From contig NMRA01000085.1 of assembly GCA_002633005.1 (NCBI GenBank), positions 351,464 through 415,463 of the forward strand: DNA of 64,000 bases, given 5' to 3'. Made by a program: the position numbers and the translations under genes. Of the stretch, positions 57,001 to 64,000 are shown one piece after another; position 1 is the first letter of the stretch, and every line of letters starts with the position of its first letter. Under the pieces are notes generated by a model, which searched no databases, was not told the origin of the DNA, and saw only the letters and a list, made by a program, of their open reading frames with translations. The stretch comes from Phoronis australis (taxonomy: Eukaryota; Phoronida; Phoronidae).

Positions 57001-60000
57001 CCACCTCATTGGTCCAAGTAATAACAACGTCGGCTCGGTGAAATTACGACGTAATATCGCCGATCAATGAAATTTTAATTCATACAGCACCTGCACCACC
57101 AAAGCAAATGCTTTACCAAGTTCAAGTTTTGCACCACAGCTAATAACAGAACCATTCACAGCATAAGTCCTTGAAAAATGAAACAAGAGCGACACGGAGC
57201 ATTGAAATGCGCCCACGAATGCACTGCAAACCGTGTGCTTCTAGGGTGCTTATTTGTACCATAAAAATGGACACTAGATAGTGCAAAACATTTCAAACTC
57301 CATCAAAAAACCTGGAAAATGTCACCGTTTTTAAACAGAAAGCTATTTATCACATGTCACGAAAATCTGTCAAGAAACTTTCACAAAAAGGAAAAAAAAT
57401 GAAATTGCCACTAGGGGACACAAGTTCATCGGATCTGTCTAAAAGTTGTTGTCTTCCGTTGTCAACGTCATATAAATACACTGTCTTGCTAAATTTAATA
57501 AGCATTCTGCAGAGGGCTTGGGAGATACAGTTAAGGGTGCAAAAAACTGCCACTAGGAGGCACCACAGTAATAGAAGCCTGAAAATCATTGTCAAACGTC
57601 CTCTTCACACTAACAATATGTAAGCAAATTTTCACAATCATCCTAAGAGTGGTTTGGTTGACAGAAGGCAGATGGCAAAAACAGGCTTTGAAGATACAGA
57701 AGTAAAGTTAACGTAAAAAACTAAAATTGCCACTAGGGGGGCACAGCAGTATTCGGGTCGGTCCGAAACTCTTCGCCCTATGTCGTCAACCCCATAGGAA
57801 CACACCTGCCAAATTTCAATAAGATCCTGCAAGGGATTTAGGAGATATAGCCGCGGACACCCAGACAGAGATGACGGCAATATGCACCTACATATAAACA
57901 TTTGGGTGCATAAAAAGGTACTTTTTGGTAATTTATATTGTCTAAAATTGGTGACAGAGATTTTAACCTACATATTGAGACATCAAGGGATTAACATTCA
58001 GTGCGACGCACATACGCAGTGCACAGATCACGGTTGTCAATACTATGTACCCTCGTTGATCCTAACCTAAATGTTTACCATTTTTGCAGATTACGGTGTG
58101 TCTATTTCCGGGAAAGTGGCCATTTGAAAACTTTTGCNACAATCATCCTAAGAGTGGTTTGGTTGACAGAAGGCAGATGGCAAAAACAGGCTTTGAAGAT
58201 ACAGAAGTAAAGTTAACGTAAAAAACTAAAATTGCCACTAGGGGGGCACAGCAGTATTCGGGTCGGTCCGAAACTCTTCGCCCTATGTCGTCAACCCCAT
58301 AGGAACACACCTGCCAAATTTCAATAAGATCCTGCAAGGGATTTAGGAGATATAGCCGCGGACACCCAGACAGAGATGACGGCAATATGCACCTACATAT
58401 AAACATGTGGGTGCATAAAAAGGTACTTTTTGGTAATTTATATTGTCTAAAATTGGTGACAGAGATTTTAACCTACATATTGAGACATCAAGGGATTAAC
58501 ATTCAGTGCGATGCACATACGCAGTGCACAGATCATGGTTGTCAATACTATGTACCCTCGTTGATCCTAACCTAAATGTTTACCATTTTTGCAGATTACG
58601 GTGTGTCTATTTCTGGGAAAGTGGCCATTTGAAAACTTTTGCATTCAAATAATTGCCGACAGGAGAATCTACAACATCTGATCAAGATATTTTTACTGTG
58701 AACAGAATAAAAGATCACTCACAAGGTCAAGTTTGTGAAGCCGATGTGTTTTGGCGTGAACGCTCTCGCTAGCAGTCTGATGTGCGTGAACGTGATCCCC
58801 GTATCGTGTTCAAACTGCTCCAGCTTTTGCAGTAGAGGGCTTGCTTTGATCCAGTGTCGGTCCCCGTCTGGCTCGCTGACCTGTAGGGGGTGCCCCGGCA
58901 GGTCCATCCAGATCTGACGCAAGTGCTCGTCCTCAAACAATGTCCGCACAAAAATCCTGTCGGCAACTTCGTAACCACCGTCAATAAAGAGAGCCCCTGA
59001 ACATTGATACAAAGTGGAATGTTGTTTTTAATGGACACCCTTCTGTTGCATCAGATTCTAAAGCCAAATATCATCTCAGGCCTGTTTCTCAAACACACTG
59101 TCTTTTAGAAACAGCCAAACTATGGATTTTTGTCTTTTGACTTTGAGGTGTACACACATTTTCTGACTTGCAGCCTTAGCTTGATTTGCATGAAATTTGC
59201 TGCGCCACCTGTTGACTGATTGTTAGCCAAAAGTGAAAACTTAAGATAAAATTTAAATAAAAGCCAACTAACACTCTTTGAGACACAGACCTGTGGCATC
59301 ACGCAGCAGTAACTCCACCTAGGGTTCAGGTATGGAATCACTACATGACTTCTGGCACAAAAATAATATGGAACAAGTTGTCCAGTCTTAATTTAGACTT
59401 TTAAAAGTAATAAGTAACATATTGCCAATTCATGAAAATCACAAATTACTATCAACCTTTAGTAAAGAACACAGCAGAGTGAACTTTGACAGCACCACCA
59501 AGTGGTGAAAATACAGTAAGCAGTGTTTTGGGTTTGACAGACACAGGTGGAGGAATGATTTGTATGAGGTGCTTAAGGTTAAGAAGTACCTTATTTACAA
59601 GATTGGGTACTTAGTCAAAAACCTACAAAGTTACAGATTATAACCGATCGACTGAAGTATACATTTTCTGAAAGTAGAAAAATTAAGCTAACTTGTAGAA
59701 TTGATTTTTGACTTTTTACCAGACTGTCATTAATTAGGTCACGTGACCGTGTCTTTCATCAAAATTTAGCAAAAAGAAAAAGGCGTTCACTGATACCAAA
59801 ACGAAAGTATCAATAACATGATCAAATTGCTAAACATTCATCATGAGACCTCAAAAATGCTGTCACAGTTTTCAAAATTATCCCTACAGGTGTTTTTTCC
59901 AAATTTTAATAAATGTTTTTTCGTGACAATCATACATCCTATATTTAACAACCCCTCTTGCAAATGTGGAACATTTCAAAAGCAGCTCCTCATCACAAGA

Positions 60001-63000
60001 TTTCTGTAATAGTTGTTTTCTATGACTCTCATCAGTCAAAATTTACCCCTTGTAATAAGAAACATTAAAATCTTTACAACTCATTAGTATTATGAAAGCA
60101 CAAAAGCTAATTTCCAACCTTGGTGTGGAAGATGGACTGTCAGAGTTAACAGGGATGAGATGCAATTTATTTCTTTGGCAGACATTTTGAGATGGCGTAT
60201 TTTTGTGTGAATCAATTGTTTGAGAATCACAACGCACAAGAACGGCACATTTGATGACATGATGTATACAAAGACTGGAAACTATCAAACTTCTGTCTAT
60301 ACAATATTGCACAATGTTGTACACCACCTACACTAACACCATCTAGTGACCATTTTGTCCCTATATCAGAAAATGCCACTCACAACATAGTGCCTCCCGA
60401 ACTTCAGGATGTTACAGAAGAGCCGGACTTGACCTAGCACATACTGTTACCACTGACATGTAACTTGCCTTGGAAAGTTTCATTAATTTGTGACCAATAT
60501 CTTTTTACCCATAATTCAATTGACAGCGAAACTGCAACATGTCACCTACCCATGATGGCTTCAAAGCAGTTTGCGATGGCGTGTTTGAGGTCAGCTTCAT
60601 GACACAGGTCAGGGCCATGTATGTACAGCATATAGCGGTCTATGTGCAGGTTCTGTTACAAAACAAAATAAATGGCCAAAGGTCACGAATTAGATCTGAG
60701 AACTTTAGGGAATGCATGCTTCCATATTTATTTTGCTTTAACAATCACTGACAACAGAATCTCTGGATACCCTGTCATCCTAAAAGGCACATCACTTTAA
60801 TGTTTCATCATTTTGGTAAATTTACAATTTTCTGGTTACCCTAGATACATGTTCAATTCCCCAGATTCCTATTACTTATGCATGCATGACTCTTTAAGGC
60901 GTGTTAACTTTGTGGCCCGAATCATTTCCTGTCTGCTATATTTGTGCAATGATTCATAAATTTGTACTTTATTAAAAAATTGTGGCTGTTATTTGCCTTC
61001 GAGGACTGTTCACAGACAATACTAGTCCGAAGTAGAACTCAGTCAAGTAGCCATTGTTTGATTTACAGTGGACAAGAAAGGCCGGAACCAGCGGTCTGAG
61101 GAATCATGACTGATCTTTGGAAGATGTTTTATCATAATCCTTATCCATTGTTGCAAACAACAGGACAAGATCAAATGATACAAAAATATGAAAACCAATT
61201 CAAAACGAGAACGCACGCAAAGTTAGAAAGAGAAAAATACAAACCCTTCCCAATACAGCCAGGTGTTGGTTCTGTACAAGGGCTGACCTGTATGCTGTAA
61301 GGACACCTTCGTCAGAGTCAGGAAACATGAAGTACAGGTGTGTACTGTAACCAGAGAGGAACAGTCCAGTATTACACAATTGAAGCCTTCGATACTTCAT
61401 TTCTTCTCTAACTGACTAAAATGCAGCGCGATAACTTCCATTTTGAGGTGACGTTGACCAGATAGGTCTCAGGTGCTCAAGACAAAGCGAAATCTTTCGG
61501 TTTAAGCATTGGATTACACGCTCCAAACAAATTGTGTGATGTACTATACTTTAGTGAATTTAGGTTAAAATATTGCAAAAACATTCTTGTTCACTTCACA
61601 TAATTGTTTTCAATTTCATGGACTACTCGTAAAGTTCTTATTTCCTCTGTTTTGTTCACAACACGTGCAGTTGTCGTGAAGTTATGCTTTGAAATGATTA
61701 GACCTATCATGTGCACCGCAAATCAGTGCCACGCATTGAGCATGTTTGCCATCATCATCAAACCAGGCAGCCATGACATACATTTGGTGATGTAGAAAAC
61801 GATAACAGAATTTCTGTGTCGGTCCTTGACTTTTTGTCACAGAACTTGGATAGTTTTCAACAAACTGGTCATCTCTCTACTTAAGTATACAGAGGACTGT
61901 ATCAAGATGAGGATGACAAATAATGTTTTGACCTGTAGGATGAATTGCTCAGAAGGCTGGGTTGACCTGCGTCTAATGAGTAGGATAAATTGGTCAGAAG
62001 GCTGGGCTGACCTCCGTCTATTAAAAAAAAAACATCGTGGTCTAAATTGGAAATCATGAGCGGAGAAGTATACTACGACAAGCCAGGCCAATAAACAATG
62101 GGCAAACTTGGCTGGAAATATCGATTGAGATGTGCACGCCCTTGTCTGTGTCCGGGAGAATGACAAACAGTCTGTACACAGCGGCAGGGAAGGATTGTCT
62201 TAAAGGCTTGACCTGCAAGCAGGCACTTAGGACAACCTTGTCTGTGAGGTCAAATGTGAGAAGAATACAGCAGCAGAAGGAGATTTAATGTTCATCTTAA
62301 TGTCAAACACAGTGATTGTAAGACTTCAAAACTTGAAATAAATCTAAAAGGGTGACGTGTATCTTTGAATTGAACTCCATACGGTCCATGATCTATAAAG
62401 TTTATAATTAGAAGGCAGGGTTAATTTGAAGGTTGGAAAATCTGAAACAAAATGTTTCCACCTCAAAACATTGACCACAATCATGGTTTTCAAAGATCGT
62501 TTAATAGAGAACTGGTCTGCTAAAAGTAAGGATACCCAAGGAAAAAACTGGGCAATAAACCCAAACCTAAAACATCCCACAATCCCGTTAAAACAACGCA
62601 CAGTACTGACCAGTACCAGCACTGGATCTTGCCATTAAAGCTCAAGAACAATGCAGAGTTGGGATGTTACGCTGCTAGTACTATCAACTCACGTGGTTAG
62701 AAGTTCTACGACAGCATCTCCCAAGAACTCGAGTCTCTCATTGTGGTTAATGTCGGACATTTTCTCCTCTTTGTATCCCATCTGTGACATGATTCTCAGC
62801 AAAGCGATAATGCCTGTAAGAAAATGAATAAACAACTAAGATAAAATATTGATTCCCATTTCTGCTAAATGAGAAATTTCAGGCGTTTTAGCAGCACCAC
62901 ATAACCGCCCGGGCGTTTATTAGGAAAGGGGGGCATGTAAACGGAAAGTCAGTTTTGCTGACTTTTACATTTTTTAACTTAAAACTGCATTTTTTAATTT

Positions 63001-63987
63001 TATGTTAATAAATTCATAGTTAACCAACACCTTGTTCGTTTTTATAAATGATAAATGCTCCACAAAACTGAATTTGTGGCAAAAAGTTGACGTTGAGCGT
63101 ACTTTCAAGAGGAAAATTTCCAAATAAACGCCCCACTGCCTGGACACTTGACACCACAAGTTGTAACACCAAATAAACGCCCATGGGTGTGTATTCGCAG
63201 AATTTTCCTAATAAACACCCATGGACGTTTTATAAGATGAGCTTATCTACAGAAAATCCAGGTATGATTACTATAAATATTTCCTACCACCACCACTACC
63301 ACTACCACTACCACCATCACNNNNNNNNNNNNNNNNNNNNNNNNNNCCACCACCATCACCACCACCACCACCACCACCACCACCACCACCACTGCTCCAA
63401 CTACCAGTAACTGCTACTGCTACAACTATTCTGACTATTACAGCCGCGTTTACTAACAACATAACTCTGTTACGTAGTTATACACTTAGTTATCATTATT
63501 AGTCCTCACCTCGTTTTCTTGAGTTCACAGAGAATATGTATCTCTCACCAAACTCGGGCACTCGTAAACCACAGTTACTGAGGGAGTTACGGTCGTGATC
63601 GGGGTTCATGCCGTAGAAGATGCGCTGAGAAGGGTGTGTGAGAGCCAACTAAAAGCAGATTAAATTCCATATAACTCGTAACATCGAAAAAGTTGCAGCT
63701 ATGATTTTCTTTCCCCTGACACCAAATACCTGAGAGATTTCTTTGAAATTTCATAGGGCTCTCTTGATCAAAATGTAATACCCTACCAAGGTCCTCTCCT
63801 CTCATTTTGTCCCATTTCTAATCTATAACCAGCATCAACTGTATTCACTAAAAGTAGTACACAAAACTGCAGTGCATACCCTCAGGAGGTAGGGGTCCTT
63901 AAACTTGTAACCAAGGTGTTCCTCCAGTATAGACAAACTTGCATGTAGTCTAAGATGGTTGATCAGCAGAGGCAACATCAGAGCATG
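47982..63987 (-). CDS. DROSHA: Drosha (class II RNase III), 3' part, 12 coding exons
   Basis: Nuclear RNase III that, with DGCR8/Pasha, cuts primary microRNA hairpins. Exons in transcript order: 63987-63880, 63648-63510, 62813-62693, 61344-61245, 60652-60550, 58996-58723, 54158-54053, 53105-52958, 52445-52363, 51576-51470, 51109-50964, 48052-47982. All have AG acceptors and GT donors, and phases agree throughout, giving 501 codons plus TGA. RNase IIIa carries NERLEFLGDAVVE and the later acidic segment DLKHAIANCFEA; RNase IIIb carries NETMEFLGDSVLK and ADLLESFIGALYVD, so both metal-binding acidic sets look intact. A dsRNA-binding domain (VYTVAVYF to AEMNAAENALKE) and a lysine/arginine-rich tail follow. 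Order and spacing match the animal Drosha C-terminal half. The N-terminal region (proline-rich, RS-rich and central domains) would lie past position 64000. Introns hold minisatellites, SINE-like repeats and one probable assembly duplication. Family assignment is firm; exon ends were called by eye. Confidence 0.95.
50260..50554 (+). mobile_element. GGATCC-type MITE family 4, copy 3, interrupted
   Basis: CAGTGGAGGATCC to GAATCCGCCACAGG. Colinear with copies 1 and 2 once the family 3 insert (50319-50468) is skipped. Confidence 0.7.
50319..50468 (-). mobile_element. MITE family 3, copy 4, nested in family 4
   Basis: Inverted short copy: CATACGCACACCCAGCC at the left and CCTTGGGTGCGCGCATA at the right. 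It interrupts the GGATCC-type element at 50260-50554. Confidence 0.6.
50964..51109 (-). CDS. DROSHA: Drosha exon: dsRNA-binding domain
   Basis: 146 bp. It encodes RVYTVAVYFRNKRLSKGFG and then AEMNAAENALKEHD, a type-A dsRBD beta strand plus C-terminal helix. The donor GTATGT was preferred because reading through meets a stop nine bases after the splice site. Confidence 0.9.
51470..51576 (-). CDS. DROSHA: Drosha exon: IIIb to dsRBD linker
   Basis: 107 bp. It encodes QEWNDPKSLLQQCCLSLR and MPIYK; WNDPKS-LQQCC is a Drosha hallmark. Acceptor TTTTCCAG, donor GTACGT. Confidence 0.95.
52363..52445 (-). CDS. DROSHA: Drosha exon: end of RNase IIIb
   Basis: 83 bp. It encodes SFIGALYVDKG through VFFPRLK, completing the IIIb acidic segment begun in the previous exon. 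Acceptor ATTCCAG, donor GTATAA. Confidence 0.92.
52958..53105 (-). CDS. DROSHA: Drosha exon: RNase IIIb middle
   Basis: 148 bp. It encodes LLRSVLVNKNTQA through TTKAKADLLE. The centre (DDLTLREYTIRSSAPEHAQ) is diverged compared with vertebrate Drosha. Donor GTTTGT. Confidence 0.92.
54053..54158 (-). CDS. DROSHA: Drosha exon: RNase IIIb signature
   Basis: 106 bp. It encodes HNETMEFLGDSVLKLITSDY and then FPNHHEGHLS. The IIIb glutamate and aspartate are present. Acceptor TTTCAG, donor GTGAGT. Confidence 0.95.
54641..54740. repeat. 18-bp minisatellite in a Drosha intron
   Basis: Five to six copies of GAAGGATATTGGGCCCGT, the inner ones identical. The perfect-palindrome GGGCCC recurs in each. Confidence 0.95.
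57633..58137 (+). repeat. Duplicated block D, first copy
   Basis: 505 bases repeated at 58139-58643 with only a few single-base differences, separated by exactly one N at 58138. Drosha intron. Confidence 0.95.
58139..58643 (+). repeat. Duplicated block D, second copy
   Basis: See 57633-58137. A third, much more diverged relative lies at about 57400-57580 (TGCCACTAGGGGACAC, GGCTTGGGAGATACAG), so the core is also a genuine dispersed repeat. Confidence 0.95.
58723..58996 (-). CDS. DROSHA: Drosha exon: linker between RNase IIIa and IIIb
   Basis: 274 bp, the longest coding exon here. It encodes ALFIDGG, then DLPGHPLQVSEPDGDRHWI, then FTHIRLLARAFTPKHIGF, matching the inter-domain segment and the start of IIIb. 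It lies just downstream of a duplicated block that is probably an assembly artefact (58,139-58,643), but the exon itself is single copy. Confidence 0.95.
60550..60652 (-). CDS. DROSHA: Drosha exon: RNase IIIa second acidic segment
   Basis: 103 bp. It encodes DRYMLYIHGPDLCHEADLK and then HAIANCFEAIMG, which carries the second set of RNase IIIa acidic residues. Acceptor TGTAACAG, donor GTAGGT. Confidence 0.94.
61245..61344 (-). CDS. DROSHA: Drosha exon: RNase IIIa middle
   Basis: 100 bp, ending on a codon boundary. It encodes THLYFMFPDSDEG and then ALVQNQHLAVLGR, matching the helix after the signature. Acceptor GGTTACAG, donor GTTTGT, which is a weaker site. Confidence 0.92.
61936..62023. repeat. 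Two tandem copies of a 45-bp unit
   Basis: TAGGATGAATTGCTCAGAAG at 61936 and TAGGATAAATTGGTCAGAAG at 61981, each about 45 bases. Drosha intron. Confidence 0.85.
62693..62813 (-). CDS. DROSHA: Drosha exon: RNase IIIa signature
   Basis: 121 bp. It encodes the RNase III signature INHNERLEFLGDAVVELLT, with the glutamate and aspartate corresponding to the catalytic positions used in human mutants (E1045 region). Acceptor CTTACAG, donor GTGAGT. Confidence 0.95.
62912..63222. mobile_element. AATAAACGCCC inverted-repeat element
   Basis: GGGCGTTTATTAGGAAA (from about 62912) pairs with TTTTCCTAATAAACACCC (to about 63222); internal AAATAAACGCCC words recur. Drosha intron. Boundaries uncertain. Confidence 0.4.
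63284..63394. repeat. (CCA)n microsatellite with a 26-N gap
   Basis: CCA/CAC repeats on both sides of N bases 63321-63346. Drosha intron. Gap length is arbitrary or reflects an unreadable repeat. Confidence 0.95.
63510..63648 (-). CDS. DROSHA: Drosha exon: start of RNase IIIa
   Basis: 139 bp, entered in phase 0 and left in phase 1. It encodes LALTHPS then GMNPDHDRNSLSNCG, both strongly conserved in Drosha RNase IIIa. Donor GTGAGG. Confidence 0.92.
63880..63987 (-). CDS. DROSHA: Drosha exon: lead-in to RNase IIIa
   Basis: 108 bp, 36 codons, phase 0 at both ends. It starts HALMLPLLIN and ends KFKDPYLLR, matching the segment just before RNase IIIa in animal Drosha. The acceptor is TTTGCAG and the donor GTATGC. 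It is the most upstream exon in the window; a preceding exon must exist beyond the right edge. Confidence 0.9.
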
Positions 63988-64000
63988 CTGCAAAGTAAGT

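Noticed and set aside
57354-57623. 89-codon basic frame (MSRKSVKKLSQKGKK start)
   Set aside because: It lies in a dispersed repeat related to block D, within a Drosha intron; lysine richness reflects A-rich repeat sequence.
58719-59012. Separate 97-residue protein
   Set aside because: This is the Drosha linker exon read with a few intron bases on each side; splice sites and phase fix the exon at 58723-58996.
63183-63462. Poly-histidine / glycine-rich proteins
   Set aside because: Translation of a CCA microsatellite that also contains N bases; inside a Drosha intron.

Overview
This is animal nuclear DNA: intron-containing genes, an AT-rich background, TA, CTG and CCA microsatellites, and a dense load of small inverted-repeat elements, SINEs and retroelement scraps. 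Gene content (a metazoan Drosha, two neuropeptide-type GPCRs, THAP transposon genes, Penelope GIY-YIG fragments) suggests a marine invertebrate such as a hemichordate, cephalochordate, echinoderm or lophotrochozoan. The sequence alone does not fix the species.

Layout. 1-19.4 kb is mostly non-coding, with a candidate CpG/ETS/YY1-type promoter and 9-codon first exon near 1.2 kb, a LINE tail (about 5 kb, minus), a broken gene of the HA-GCDTTS family (7.6-8.0 kb, minus) and a solo-LTR-like unit at 9.8-10.55 kb whose upstream half carries five heat-shock-element-like sites before a TATA box. 19.4-32.3 kb holds a duplicated pair of rhodopsin-family GPCR genes (both minus, coding part in one exon); the second copy has a 2.8 kb insertion in its 3' flank. 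32.4-35 kb is a nest: a TTAA-flanked transposon with 157-bp terminal inverted repeats, inserted into the tail of a Penelope-like GIY-YIG fragment. It carries a THAP gene (plus) facing a gene with a P2X7-ballast-like cysteine motif (minus). 37.7-42.2 kb has a TA-flanked element and a second, decayed TTAA-type element that seems to repeat the THAP-plus / ballast-minus layout, partly duplicated. 43-46 kb is repeats.

47.4-64 kb is the 3' part of Drosha on the minus strand. Twelve coding exons join without a frame break into 501 codons plus a stop. They cover RNase IIIa, RNase IIIb, the dsRNA-binding domain and a basic tail; the 5' part of the gene lies beyond the right edge.

Assembly caution. 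Several single-N positions sit beside duplicated blocks. The clearest is 57,633-58,137 repeated at 58,139-58,643 with only a few differences, which looks like two haplotype contigs joined end to end. The best candidate for something not described is the convergent THAP / P2X7-ballast gene pair inside Kolobok-like transposons, seen intact-ended once and decayed once.
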